Made by a program: the position numbers and the translations under genes. From Tundrisphaera sp051175315 (lineage in GTDB: Bacteria; Planctomycetota; Planctomycetia; Isosphaerales; Isosphaeraceae): DNA of 64,000 bases. Shown here piece after piece: positions 45,711-54,637 of the stretch (its first letter is position 1; each line of letters opens with the position of its first letter). The notes under the pieces were generated by a model. That model saw only the letters and a list, made by a program, of their open reading frames with translations, did no database searches and was not told where the DNA came from. The stretch is from positions 5,580,001 through 5,644,000 of the forward strand of contig NZ_CP195100.1 in NCBI RefSeq assembly GCF_051175315.1. Reading direction: 5' to 3'.

Positions 45711-46595
45711 ATGCCTTTGCTGGATGTCCGCGGCCTGGAGAAATGGTACGGCCGCCGCAAGGTGGTCAACGGCGTCACGTTCGACGTGAACCAGGGGGAA
45801 ATCGTCGGCTTGCTCGGGCCCAACGGTGCCGGCAAGACGACCAGCTTCCGCATGACCGTCGGCCTGATCGATGCCGACGGCGGGTCCGTGGTCTTCGACG
45901 GCCAGGTCGTGACCAAGCTGCCGATGTACCAGCGGGCCCGCGCCGGGATGGGCTACCTGGCCCAGGATTCGAGCGTCTTCAAGCAGCTCTCGGTCCAGGA
46001 TAACCTGATGGCGATCCTGGAGACCCGCAAGGGGCTGAACCGCCGCGCCCGGAAGCTCCGGCAGGACGAACTCCTCAGCCAGTTCGGGCTCAACCACATC
46101 CGGGCGACCAAGGCCAACCGCGTGTCGGGCGGCGAGCGGCGACGCCTCGAAATCGCCCGCTGCCTGATCACCGAGCCGAAGTTGATCCTCCTCGACGAGC
46201 CGTTCGCGGGCATCGACCCCAAGACCGTCGGCGAGATCCAGGATGCGATCCGCAACCTCGCCGAGGTCCACAACCTCGGCATCCTCCTGACCGACCACCA
46301 GTTTCGCGAGACCCTGGAAGTCACCGACCGCACCTACGTCATCCGCGAAGGCCAGGTGTTCGCCTACGGCGGTCGCGAGGAGATCATCAACAACCCGGAC
46401 GTCCGCCGGTACTACATCGGCGAGCGGTTCGACGTCGGGCACCTGCTGGATAAGCGGCATCGCCACGCCCTGCCGGGCGAGGGCGTCCCGCCCGGCCAGG
46501 CCCATCCCACCGACGTCGTCATCGACCACGTCGATGATGGTCCCGCGTCGCCCTATCCCGCCGATCACGACGACGAGGGGCCGGTCCCCGACTGA
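45711..46595 (+). CDS. lptB: LptB-type ABC transporter ATPase
   Basis: ATPase of the lipopolysaccharide export machine. It has Walker A GLLGPNGAGKTTSFRM, the Q-loop MGYLAQDSSVFKQLSVQDN, the ABC signature RVSGGERRRLEIARC, Walker B LILLDEPFAGIDPKTV and the H-loop LTDHQFRETLEV, all in the LptB spacing. The 294 residues exceed the usual 240; the extra tail (after about 240) is rich in His, Asp and Pro (RHRHALPGEG and HDDEGPVPD) and is probably disordered. GGAGG lies 9 nt before the ATG. The membrane partners LptF/LptG are not in the window. It implies an LPS-like outer-membrane lipid. Confidence 0.93.
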   Translation: MPLLDVRGLEKWYGRRKVVNGVTFDVNQGEIVGLLGPNGAGKTTSFRMTVGLIDADGGSVVFDGQVVTKLPMYQRARAGMGYLAQDSSVFKQLSVQDNLMAILETRKGLNRRARKLRQDELLSQFGLNHIRATKANRVSGGERRRLEIARCLITEPKLILLDEPFAGIDPKTVGEIQDAIRNLAEVHNLGILLTDHQFRETLEVTDRTYVIREGQVFAYGGREEIINNPDVRRYYIGERFDVGHLLDKRHRHALPGEGVPPGQAHPTDVVIDHVDDGPASPYPADHDDEGPVPD

Positions 46596-46610
46596 GCCTG
46601 CCGAGGCCCC

Positions 46611-47297
46611 ATGATCCCGATCCTGTACGAAGACAATCATTGCCTGGTGCTCAACAAGCCGGCCGGCCTCCTCTCGCAAGGGGATGCCGGCGGCGACCCG
46701 AGCGTGGTGGATGTCGTCGCGGCCTATCTCAAGGAAGCCTACGCCAAGCCCGGCAACGTCTTCGTCGGGCTGGTCCACCGGCTCGATCGCCCGACCTCCG
46801 GCGCCATCCTGGTGGCGAGGACCAGCAAGGCCGCGACCCGGCTGTCCGACCAGTTCCGCCGGGGCGGCGTGACCAAGACCTACCTCGCGGTCGTGGAAGG
46901 CCTTCTACGCCTCGACGATGAAGGGGAGATGGTCGATTGGCTCGTCAAGGACGAGTCGACCAACACCGTCGCATCCGTTCCGCAGGGCACGCCGGGCGCC
47001 CAGCACGCCCACCTGGCCTATCGCGTCCTCGACCGTCACCTGGGGCGGGCGACCCTGGAACTGACCCCGACGACCGGCCGGGGCCATCAGATCCGCGTCC
47101 AACTCGCCTCCCGGAAGCTCCCGATCGTGGGCGACCGGAAGTATGGCTCGCGGGTCCGGCTCGACGCGGAAGATGGGCGGCCCCGGATCGCCCTGCATGC
47201 CCACCAACTCCGGTTCACGCATCCGACGAAGGGCGAGCCTCGATCGATCGAGGCCCCTTTGCCTTCCGATTGGCCCGCGAGGACCGGGCCAGGCTGA
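46611..47297 (+). CDS. RluA family pseudouridine synthase
   Basis: RNA uridine isomerase, 228 residues. It has IPILYEDNHCLVLNKPAGLL, the catalytic VHRLDRPTSGAILVARTS (aspartate of H-R-L-D), TKTYLAVVEG, and the C-terminal GRGHQIRVQLASRKLPIVGDRKYG. There is no N-terminal S4 domain, so it resembles the short RluA-like types acting on rRNA or tRNA. The target position cannot be inferred. GAGG precedes the ATG, and it starts 15 bp after lptB, so co-transcription is likely. Its 3' end overlaps the next, oppositely oriented gene by 83 bp. Confidence 0.92.
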   Translation: MIPILYEDNHCLVLNKPAGLLSQGDAGGDPSVVDVVAAYLKEAYAKPGNVFVGLVHRLDRPTSGAILVARTSKAATRLSDQFRRGGVTKTYLAVVEGLLRLDDEGEMVDWLVKDESTNTVASVPQGTPGAQHAHLAYRVLDRHLGRATLELTPTTGRGHQIRVQLASRKLPIVGDRKYGSRVRLDAEDGRPRIALHAHQLRFTHPTKGEPRSIEAPLPSDWPARTGPG

Positions 47298-49020
47298 GGG
47301 CCGATCGGCTCCAGTAGGCCAGGGGCAGGCCGACGAAGGCGAGGACCAGCGTGGCCACCGACTTCCAGGCCTTCGGGTCGAAGGGGATCTCGGGTCGATG
47401 GGCGTTCGCCTGGGGGCGGAGCACGTCGCTCATGTCGGAAGCCGGCTCGGTCGTCGGTTCCGGCGCGGGGGCCGGCGCCGGCGAGGCCGCCACGGGAGTC
47501 GCCTCGATCGGAGGTGCCTCGATCACCGGGGGCTCGACCTGCTCCGACTCGGGGGCATTGTCGGAACCCTCGCCCGAGGACATCGCGAACGAAGCCGAGG
47601 GCGGAAGTTCCACCTCGGCGGTCCGGGCGGGCGGCGGGCTGGGTGCGGGCTCGGCGGCGACCGGTGCCGGGGCCGGCTTCTCCGCAGGCTTGGGTGCGGG
47701 GGCCGGGGTAGGTGCCGGGGCCGGTGCCGGGGCCGGCATGGCAGCGGCGGCCGTCGGCATGCGCGAACGGACTCCCTGAGCCGCCAGATACGCCTTGGCT
47801 TCCGCGAGCCGGTCCCCCGGGAGCCCGACCTCGATGGCTTCATGCTCGGCGGCTTGCGCATCGTAATGGTCGACCGTCATCCGGTGGATGTACCAGGCCA
47901 GGCCGGCGCGCGATCCATCGGTGTCGCAGAAGTAAAGGGGACGGGCTTCGGACTGGGAAACGAGATCGTCGAAACGAGCCAAACGGGCGGAGTCCAGACG
48001 GTTCGCCAGGATCGGAAGTGCAACGTAAACCAGGCCACGATCGGAGACGGAATCGACGAAAGCCGGATCGACCTCGGTGCGGGCGCGCAGGTCCAGGAAC
48101 GTCTTGTAGCCGCGTTGCTTGAGCCAGTCGAGCCCTTCGACCGTGGGGAGGCTGCCCCCCATCAGGTGGGGTTCCACCGAGCTGCAACGGACGATGCCGG
48201 GGGTGGCGCTGGAAGCAATCGGGGCGGCGAGCCTGGGCAACGCAGCATCCGCCCCCTCCGCCGCCGAGAGATTCTCGGCGACGGGAGCGGCGGCGGGTCG
48301 AGCTTCGGGGGCCGGTGCGACGTCCTTCGCATCCGGCGAGACGGCCGGGGCCGGGACGTTCCCGACCGGCACCACGGCCTTGCTGGTCACGTCGGTCGAC
48401 AGGTCGACGGGCGGCAGGTGGTCGAGGAAGTTCGACGCCCCGCCCGCCGCCGCCCCGTTGCCGGGGGACGACGGGGTGTGGACGGCCCGGGCCACGTCGC
48501 CATAACGGCTCCGCGTGGGCGAGGCCTTCCGATTCGCCTCGTAGGCGGACCGGTTGGCCCCGACGGGAAGTCGGTTCTGCGAGGTCGATGGGGTCGATAC
48601 CGCGCCGGTCGGCGAGGGGCCGGCCGGCTTGGGGTCGAGGGGCTGCAACTCGGTCGGGCCGGTTTCCACCGGGGCCGGGATCAGACCGCCGGGCACGACC
48701 GGGACGACGGGCGTGACGGGCACGCCGCCATCGATGATGAGCCCTTCTTCGACGGCACCGCCGCCGCAGCACCCCCCGCCGCCGGTCACGACGGTGGCCC
48801 CGCGTTGGTGGAAGCGGGAGCCGAGGGCCTGAACCCCATTGCTCAACTTGGTGCCGATCCCCCCCAGGCCGCAGGTGCTGCACCCATCGGATCGGCAACC
48901 CACCTGGGCCAGGGCGATCAGCGCCAGCGCCAGCAGGCCCAGTCCGGGAGGCTTAGCCCAACGGCGGGGTGCCAGGGACCCTTTCGGGAGCCCACCGGCC
49001 GAACTGCGATTCATCGTCAT
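47215..49020 (-). CDS. Proline-rich membrane protein with dual-specificity-phosphatase-like CX5R loop
   Basis: A 601-residue protein I cannot name. GGGAGAG lies 7 nt before the ATG. An N-terminal hydrophobic segment (GLGLLALALIALAQVGC, C42) may be a signal or atypical lipobox, followed by a Gly/Cys-rich and Pro/Ser-rich region. At about 300-420 is a compact domain with HLMGGSLPTVEGLDWLKQRG, YKTFLDLRART and YFCDTDGSRAGL. The last is a C-x5-R loop (C365-R371) as in tyrosine and dual-specificity phosphatases of the DSP/DUF442 kind, but without the usual preceding histidine. Then come Pro/Ala repeats (about 421-515) and a late TM helix (SVATLVLAFVGLPLAYW). It is probably anchored at both ends. 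Enzymatic activity is uncertain. Confidence 0.72.
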   Translation of the reverse strand: MTMNRSSAGGLPKGSLAPRRWAKPPGLGLLALALIALAQVGCRSDGCSTCGLGGIGTKLSNGVQALGSRFHQRGATVVTGGGGCCGGGAVEEGLIIDGGVPVTPVVPVVPGGLIPAPVETGPTELQPLDPKPAGPSPTGAVSTPSTSQNRLPVGANRSAYEANRKASPTRSRYGDVARAVHTPSSPGNGAAAGGASNFLDHLPPVDLSTDVTSKAVVPVGNVPAPAVSPDAKDVAPAPEARPAAAPVAENLSAAEGADAALPRLAAPIASSATPGIVRCSSVEPHLMGGSLPTVEGLDWLKQRGYKTFLDLRARTEVDPAFVDSVSDRGLVYVALPILANRLDSARLARFDDLVSQSEARPLYFCDTDGSRAGLAWYIHRMTVDHYDAQAAEHEAIEVGLPGDRLAEAKAYLAAQGVRSRMPTAAAAMPAPAPAPAPTPAPAPKPAEKPAPAPVAAEPAPSPPPARTAEVELPPSASFAMSSGEGSDNAPESEQVEPPVIEAPPIEATPVAASPAPAPAPEPTTEPASDMSDVLRPQANAHRPEIPFDPKAWKSVATLVLAFVGLPLAYWSRSALSLARSSRANRKAKGPRSIEARPSSDA

Positions 49021-49109
49021 CGCGGAACTCTCCCATCTTCTGACCCAGATCCTCGCTACCTCGGCCGCGTCCGGCTTCGCCGGTCCATCGAACGCCGACG
49101 ACCGGGCCG

Positions 49110-49134
49110 TCGGGCCCGATGATGCCGGGCCCGA
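49110..49134 (-). promoter_or_regulatory. Hairpin in leader of the CX5R protein gene
   Basis: TCGGGCCC (49110-49117) pairs with GGGCCCGA (49127-49134) around a 9-nt loop, about 90 bp upstream of the start. Role unknown. Confidence 0.3.
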
Positions 49135-49495
49135 ACGAGGGTCTTCCACCGCCCCGCCAGTCCTCCGCTCGAGCCGGGCCACATTCGAGATCTCGACGCG
49201 CGGATCCGGCACCATTCGCGACCCGCGCCGAGGCCGGACCGACCCGGGGAGATCCCGGCGCGGTTCGTCTTGGGACAGGAAGTCGTTCGAATGACGCACG
49301 GGACGCCCTCGATGGTGTGATTTCAAGGTGACCGGGTCGATGTCGTGGAACGTGGATGCTCGCTGCTTCGACCGTCCTGGCCGTCCCGTCATCGTCGCGA
49401 TGGGCGACCCCAGGTCAGGGGCAAGCCTCATCGATCGGACCCGGGTGACGGCCCCGTTTGGTGCCGTCGAGGAAACTTAGCCGATGAACCGGGCG

Positions 49496-49525
49496 TTGCC
49501 AAAAATCCGGGAGGATTTCTAAGAT
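49496..49525 (+). promoter_or_regulatory. Candidate promoter for the glycosyltransferase pair
   Basis: TTGCCA (49496-49501) and TAAGAT (49520-49525) are spaced 18 bp. If used, transcription would start after the GTG at 49526 and favour a later start at 49571. GGGAGG inside the spacer argues instead for a ribosome site here. The two readings conflict. Confidence 0.3.
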
Positions 49526-50938
49526 GTGGGTGGATTCGGGCCCTCCATCCTGACGAATCGACGGGAAAACGTGACGAATCTCTGGCATAACCCGCAGCAT
49601 TTACCCGGCTTACGCAACTGGCTCGACGCTCATTCTCGCTGGGTCGGGGGGCTGGTCGGGGTCATGGCCCTGGTCGTGTTCGGGTCCAACTTATCCGCAG
49701 AACCCCACTTCGTGGACGAGTCTGCCTACATTTCGCAGTCGTTTTATGCGGACTTGTTGATTGGTGGCAGGCACGACGATCCGACCTGGCTCGAATATCC
49801 GGGGTATGATCTACCCCCCCTCCCGAAATATCTGATCGGCCTGGCGCTCCGCCTGGAGGGGTTCCCCAGGCCGGGGCCGGCCGCCGCGCGGGCCTGGTAT
49901 GCCAACACCAGCCGGCAATTCGTCTCGCCCGAGGCCCTGGTCGCCGCCCGCCGCCCCTCGGTCCTGTTCGGGGCGATCGGCTGCGTGGCGATCTTCGCCC
50001 TCGGGACGATGAGCTTCGACGCCCGGGTCGGCCTGCTCGCCGCCCTGGCCCTGATGGCGAACCCGCTCTATCGGATGCATGCCCGCCGGGCCATGTCCGA
50101 CGTCCCGAGCGAGGCCATGATCCTCGCGACCGCCGCGATCGGCCTCTGGGCCTGGAAGCGATTGCTCGGCGGCCGATCGATCTGGTGGCCGACGCTCGTC
50201 CTGGCGGTCGGCGGCGGGACCTGCGCCGGGCTGGCCGTCCTGTCCAAGCTGAATGGGGCCCTCGGTGGGTTCGTTCTGGCGGGGTGGGCGGCCCTCGGTC
50301 TGGCGTTGGGTTCGTTTTCGCTCCGGGGTCGATGGGCGTTTGTCGGGGATTGTTTCGCCGCCGGGATCCTGGCCTTCGCCTTGTTCGTGGCTTTGAATCC
50401 ATTCCTCACCGCCCGGCCGCCGGGACCAATCCCGGCGAACCTGGAACCGATCGCCAACCTGACGTTCCTGGAGCGGGTGCAGAAGGTCAAGGATCATCGC
50501 GCGGGTGTCTCGAAAGATGCTCGGTTGATCTTCCCTGCCGACGCCCTGAACGGCCCCATCGATCAGATCAAGGCGGTGGCCATCCAGGGTTTCGGGCGAT
50601 TCGGGCTGTTCGGGCCGAGGGGCTGGACCGACTCCACCCGCCGGTTCGACTGGTCCCAGGACCGGGGGGCGTGTGTCTGGCTCCCCCTGGTCGGGGTTGG
50701 GTTCGTTTTGGCTATTCGGTTCGGTCGCGATCAACTCAGGGCCGGGTCGCCCCCTACGGCATGGGCCGTGGCGCTCCAGGCCTTGATTGCGCTCGGCGTG
50801 GTGGGTTCGTTCATCCCGCTGGCCTGGGACCGCTATTACCTGTCGATCCAGCCGGGGTCGGCCCTGCTGGCGGCGATGGGCCTGGTCCTTGGGTTCGATT
50901 GGGTGCGCCGGTCCGTCCGGACGGAGAAGGCCGCGTGA
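49526..50938 (+). CDS. Membrane glycosyltransferase, family 39/ArnT-like (first of pair)
   Basis: A polytopic inner-membrane protein of about 470 residues with the GT-C arrangement of dolichyl/undecaprenyl-phosphate-dependent transferases. The first TM (GLVGVMALVVFGSNLSA) is followed by the acidic catalytic-loop motif HFVDESAYISQSF, then a series of helices (FGAIGCVAIFALGTMSF, VGLLAALALMANPLY) and HARRAMSDVPSEAMIL, which resembles the conserved R-x-x-x-x-D/E loop. The sugar and acceptor are unknown. The start is uncertain: GTG 49526 has GGAGG 11 nt upstream, and GTG 49571 is the alternative. Its TGA overlaps the next gene's GTG by four bases. Confidence 0.8.
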   Translation: MGGFGPSILTNRRENVTNLWHNPQHLPGLRNWLDAHSRWVGGLVGVMALVVFGSNLSAEPHFVDESAYISQSFYADLLIGGRHDDPTWLEYPGYDLPPLPKYLIGLALRLEGFPRPGPAAARAWYANTSRQFVSPEALVAARRPSVLFGAIGCVAIFALGTMSFDARVGLLAALALMANPLYRMHARRAMSDVPSEAMILATAAIGLWAWKRLLGGRSIWWPTLVLAVGGGTCAGLAVLSKLNGALGGFVLAGWAALGLALGSFSLRGRWAFVGDCFAAGILAFALFVALNPFLTARPPGPIPANLEPIANLTFLERVQKVKDHRAGVSKDARLIFPADALNGPIDQIKAVAIQGFGRFGLFGPRGWTDSTRRFDWSQDRGACVWLPLVGVGFVLAIRFGRDQLRAGSPPTAWAVALQALIALGVVGSFIPLAWDRYYLSIQPGSALLAAMGLVLGFDWVRRSVRTEKAA

Positions 50939-52407
50939 AGCTTGCCCGCCACCCCGCCGCCTGGACCTTCCTGATCCTCCTGGCGAGCTACGCTTTCTTC
51001 TGGCATGGGCGGGACTGGAACACGGCCAGCCGGCTGATGCTCACCTATGCCATGGTCGACCGCGGCTCGCTCTCGATCGACGGCCTGGAAACGCAGACCG
51101 GCGACCTTGCCCGGCGCGACGGTCACTATTACACCGAGAAGAACCCCGGCTTCTCGCTCCTGGCGGCCATCCCCTACAAAATCGCCAAGCTCATTTTCTC
51201 GTCCCCCGATCACCCGCTGGGCGTGCCCGGGTTCGCCTACTGGCCCGCCGATTATTGGATCACGCTGGGGACGTCAGGGGTGATGACGGCCGGGGCGGGC
51301 GCAATCCTGGCTGTGCTGGCCCTCCGCCTGGGATGCGGGCCGAGGCGGGCGGCCTTGGTCGGGCTGGCCTACGGGCTCGCGACGCCCGCCTTTGCCTATG
51401 GGACGCTGGCCTACGGGCATCAACCGGCCGCGTTCTGCCTGCTGGCCTCATTCGCGCTGCTCTGGTCCGGGGATGGGGCCCGCCCGCGTCTCCGCTGGTT
51501 CGCGGCCGGGGCGTTGGCGGCCTACGCGTCCGTGATCGAGATCCAGGTCGGGCCGGTCTCGTCGATCCTGGCCGGGTTCGCGTTGTCGCTCGTGGTCAGT
51601 CAGCGGAGGCCGCTCGCGCTTCTCCTGTGGTTCGCCCTCGGGACGGTCGGGCCGACGCTGATCCTGCTGACCTACAACACCCTGGCGTTCGGATCGCCCT
51701 GGAAGATGGGCTACTTCTTCCTGATCCTGGATCGTTTCAAGGAGGTCCACTCGGACGACAACCCGCTCGGCCTGGCCCGGCCCGACTGGCATCGGGCGGG
51801 GGAACTCCTGTGGGGGGAGCGTCGCGGTCTGATCCGCTACGCCCCGATCCTGATCCTGTCGATCCCGGGGCTCGGGGTCCTGGCGGCCCGCCGGGCGTGG
51901 GGGATGGTCGGGGTCGTGGTGGCGACGGCGGGGGCCATTCTCCTGGTCAACCTGAGCTATCCCGAGTGGACGGGCGGGTGGACAACCGGCCCTCGGTTAC
52001 TGGTGCCGATGCTCCCGTTCGCGATGCTGCCGGTCGCGGCCCTGCTGGCCGCGGGCGGGCGGTGGGCGAGCTTCCTGGCCCTGATCCTAACGATGGCCGG
52101 CGGTGCGGTGATCCTGCTGTTCCAGGGGGTCGGGGCCCGAGTGCCCGACCCGATCGCATCCCCCCTGGCCTCCGCCGTGTGGCCCCTGTGGCGGGGGGAT
52201 ACCCCCCTGCCCGGCTGGACCTTCGGCCGCCGCTTCGCGGTCAACCTGGTGGAACTGGCCTGGCCCGGATTCGTGGCCGGGCTCCCCCCCTCGGCCGCCT
52301 GGCTGCCGTTCGCGGCGCTGGTCCTGGTCCAGATCCTCCTGATCGGCGCGATGCTCGGGGCGATCCAACCGAAACAGGCCGGGACCGATCCACGCCCGCC
52401 GGCCTAG
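50935..52407 (+). CDS. Membrane glycosyltransferase or polyprenyl-sugar transferase-like protein (second of pair)
   Basis: A polytopic protein of about 490 residues starting with GTG inside the stop of the preceding gene (GTGA overlap), so translation is coupled. It has about ten hydrophobic helices (AAWTFLILLASYAFFW, PLALLLWFALGTVGPTLI, MLPFAMLPVAALLAAGG) and loops with RDGHYYTEKNPGFSLLA and WTGGWTTGPRLLVPMLP. The latter resembles a conserved loop in GT-C-like mannosyltransferase relatives. The family is less certain than for its neighbour. It ends in a 4-bp convergent overlap with the glycosyltransferase 9 gene. A role in making surface glycan is inference. Confidence 0.75.
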   Translation: MKLARHPAAWTFLILLASYAFFWHGRDWNTASRLMLTYAMVDRGSLSIDGLETQTGDLARRDGHYYTEKNPGFSLLAAIPYKIAKLIFSSPDHPLGVPGFAYWPADYWITLGTSGVMTAGAGAILAVLALRLGCGPRRAALVGLAYGLATPAFAYGTLAYGHQPAAFCLLASFALLWSGDGARPRLRWFAAGALAAYASVIEIQVGPVSSILAGFALSLVVSQRRPLALLLWFALGTVGPTLILLTYNTLAFGSPWKMGYFFLILDRFKEVHSDDNPLGLARPDWHRAGELLWGERRGLIRYAPILILSIPGLGVLAARRAWGMVGVVVATAGAILLVNLSYPEWTGGWTTGPRLLVPMLPFAMLPVAALLAAGGRWASFLALILTMAGGAVILLFQGVGARVPDPIASPLASAVWPLWRGDTPLPGWTFGRRFAVNLVELAWPGFVAGLPPSAAWLPFAALVLVQILLIGAMLGAIQPKQAGTDPRPPA

Positions 52408-53483
52408 CCGGCCTCGCGGGCCGGGGCGATCTCGGCGGGTAGGCTCCGGGCCACCGCCCGCCAGACCCGTTCCGGGGTCAGCTCGGCCATGCAGATCAGG
52501 TCCGGGCAGGTCTTGCGATAGCTCGGGGCACAGTGGACACAGCTGCGGACCGCTAGGGCGCGGGGCCCGTAGGGGCCGGTGCGTCCGGGGCTGGTGCAGG
52601 TGTAGACCCCGACCACCCGTGGCCCGGCGGCGGCGGCCAGGTGGAGCGGCCCGGTGTCGTTGGACAGGAAGACGTCCACCTCGGACGCGATCGCCGCCAG
52701 CTTGGGCAGGCTGGTCCGGCCGCAGAGGTCGAGGGCCGGGATCGACCCGAGGTGGCTGAGCAACTCGTCGACCAGGGGACGATCCTCGGGGGCGCCGACC
52801 AGGACCAGCCCCGCGCCACGCTCGGCGACCGCGCGGCGGGCCACCGCGGCGAACTGGGCCGGCGGCCAGCGCTTGGTCAGCCAGCGGGCCCCGACGTTGA
52901 GGGCCAGCCGGGGCCGTGGCACGCCCTGGAGGATCGTCGCGGCCCACCGGGCGTCGTCGAGTCCGATCGCCGCGCGGAACCGGGGGTTCGTCGCGTCGGC
53001 CCCCAACGCCGTCGCGACCCTGAGGAGGCGGTCGACGGCATGTTCCTCGGGGTCGGGGGTCTCGACCCGGACGTTGTAGAACCGGGCGGCCCCCTCGCGG
53101 GCCGAGGCCAGGCCGACCTTGTACTTCGCCCCGGTCGCCCAGGTCATGATGCCCGATCGGAGCAGGCCCTGGAGGTCGATCGCCACGTCGAAGCGGCGGC
53201 GGCGGAGGTCGCGGAGGAATCCGCCGACCGAGCGGGCCCCGGCCACGCCAAACTTGACGGCGGCGCGATCGAAGGGGATCACCTCGTCGAGGTCGGGATG
53301 GCCGTCCAGCAGCCCGCGCAGGCCGCGATTGACGACCCAGGCCAGGTGGGCGTCGGGCCAGTGGGCCCGGAGCGCCGCCAGCACGGGCAAGGCGTGGACG
53401 ATGTCGCCCAGCGAACTCGGCTTGAGGATGCAGACCCGTTCGGGTCGGAGGCCGCGCAGGGCGGCGAGGCGGTCGAGGCTCAT
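52404..53483 (-). CDS. Glycosyltransferase family 9 (heptosyltransferase-like)
   Basis: A 359-residue GT-B enzyme of the ADP-heptose:LPS heptosyltransferase family. It has the N-terminal VCILKPSSLGDIVHALPVLAALR, the middle FDVAIDLQGLLRSGIMTWATGA, the substrate loop PRLALNVGARWLTKRWPP, and the C-terminal nucleotide-sugar site DVFLSNDTGPLHLAAAAG. The last matches the D-T-G-x-x-H-x-A signature. A cysteine cluster near the end (CVHCAPSYRKTCPDLICM) is also common in the family. With lptB it suggests a heptose-bearing outer-membrane lipid. The actual donor sugar is unproven. Confidence 0.92.
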   Translation of the reverse strand: MSLDRLAALRGLRPERVCILKPSSLGDIVHALPVLAALRAHWPDAHLAWVVNRGLRGLLDGHPDLDEVIPFDRAAVKFGVAGARSVGGFLRDLRRRRFDVAIDLQGLLRSGIMTWATGAKYKVGLASAREGAARFYNVRVETPDPEEHAVDRLLRVATALGADATNPRFRAAIGLDDARWAATILQGVPRPRLALNVGARWLTKRWPPAQFAAVARRAVAERGAGLVLVGAPEDRPLVDELLSHLGSIPALDLCGRTSLPKLAAIASEVDVFLSNDTGPLHLAAAAGPRVVGVYTCTSPGRTGPYGPRALAVRSCVHCAPSYRKTCPDLICMAELTPERVWRAVARSLPAEIAPAREAG

Positions 53484-53560
53484 GGCGGGAATTCCCTTTC
53501 CCCCGGTGGACGAGGCGGGGTACTGTAGCGACCGCCCCCGATCCTGGCAACCGCGACCCG

Positions 53561-54541
53561 ATGGGACCCGCCCTCATGCCGCCCGCCCTTGCGGTTGCGA
53601 CCGTCCTCCTCGCCCAGACCGTCACCCTCGGCACGGCCACCTTCCGGCCGACGCCGGCCGAGTCGCAGGTTCCCGAGCTGTTCCGGCTCCCGGCCGCGAC
53701 CTTCACCTACGAGCGCGAGACGGTGCGGGTCACCCCCGCGTACGACGTGAGCAAGGTCCGGTTCCCGTCGCCGGTCGAGACCCCCGATACGGCCAACAAC
53801 ACGGTCCACGCCGAATACTTCCGCCCGACCCGGCCGGGCCGGCATCCGGCTGTGGTGGTCCTGCACATCCTCGGGGCCGACTTCGCCCTGTCCCGCTATT
53901 ACGCGGCCCGGCTGGCCGACCGGGGCGTCGGGGCGTTGTTCCTCAAGCTGCCCTATTATGGGGAGCGCCGCCCGGCCGGCGGGGGCGTGAAGTTCCTGTC
54001 GGAAGACATCGAACGGTCCACCCGGTCGATGCGGCAAGGGGTCCTGGATGTCCGACGCGGGATCGCCTGGCTCGCGGATCAGCCCGGGGTGGATCCTGCC
54101 AGGCTGGGCGTGACCGGCATCAGCCTGGGCGGGCTGACCTCGGCCCTGGCGGCGGCCGCCGACCCGCAGATCGGCAAGGTGGTCACCCTGCTGGCCGGCG
54201 GCGGTCTGGACGAGATCCTCTGGACGATGGACGAGCCCGACGCCGCCCGCTATCGCAAGGGCTGGCTGGCCTCGGGCCGGACCCAGGCCGACCTCCGGGC
54301 GATCACGCTGCCGCTCGACCCCCTGACCTATGCCGACCGGCTGGCGGGCAAGAAGATGCTGATGTTCGCCGGGAGCATCGACGAGGTGATCCCTCCGTCC
54401 GCCGCCCGCAGCCTGTGGGATGCGGCGGGCCGCCCGCCGATCGTCTGGTTCCCCTGCGGGCACTACTCGGCGGCCGGATTCCTGCTCCCCGCGATCCGCC
54501 AGGCGGTCGATTTCTTGGCGGACGACGCGCCGAAACCGTGA
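53561..54541 (+). CDS. Exported alpha/beta hydrolase (acetyl xylan esterase/dienelactone hydrolase-like)
   Basis: A 326-residue alpha/beta hydrolase with a signal-like N-terminus (LAVATVLLAQTVTLGTA). Nucleophile elbow GISLGGLTSA, acid residue in MFAGSIDEVIPPSAA and the catalytic histidine in WFPCGHYSAAGF make a complete triad. The oxyanion region is HPAVVVLHILGADFALSRYYA. It is divergent from the GT9 gene, and the ATG at 53561 is the first possible start. The substrate is unknown; ester or prolyl-peptide cleavage are alternatives. Confidence 0.82.
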   Translation: MGPALMPPALAVATVLLAQTVTLGTATFRPTPAESQVPELFRLPAATFTYERETVRVTPAYDVSKVRFPSPVETPDTANNTVHAEYFRPTRPGRHPAVVVLHILGADFALSRYYAARLADRGVGALFLKLPYYGERRPAGGGVKFLSEDIERSTRSMRQGVLDVRRGIAWLADQPGVDPARLGVTGISLGGLTSALAAAADPQIGKVVTLLAGGGLDEILWTMDEPDAARYRKGWLASGRTQADLRAITLPLDPLTYADRLAGKKMLMFAGSIDEVIPPSAARSLWDAAGRPPIVWFPCGHYSAAGFLLPAIRQAVDFLADDAPKP

Positions 54542-54637
54542 GCCCCGCCGCCGCCCAGGCTCGCGTTGCGGAACCCGGGGGTACAGGGTATCCTCCCGCC
54601 TCGACACGTCTTGGGGCGATCTGAGGAGGGAGACACG

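Larger units (their letters stand above)
49021..49525. other. 505-bp divergent intergenic region
   Basis: It lies between the CX5R protein gene (-) and the first membrane glycosyltransferase (+). Several short open frames occur but none has a ribosome site or recognisable product. It contains a hairpin (49110-49134) in the leader of the - strand gene and a promoter-like pair before the + strand gene. Confidence 0.6.

Noticed and set aside
49021..49525. Small open frames in the intergenic region
   Set aside because: None has a ribosome site, a signal or a familiar motif.
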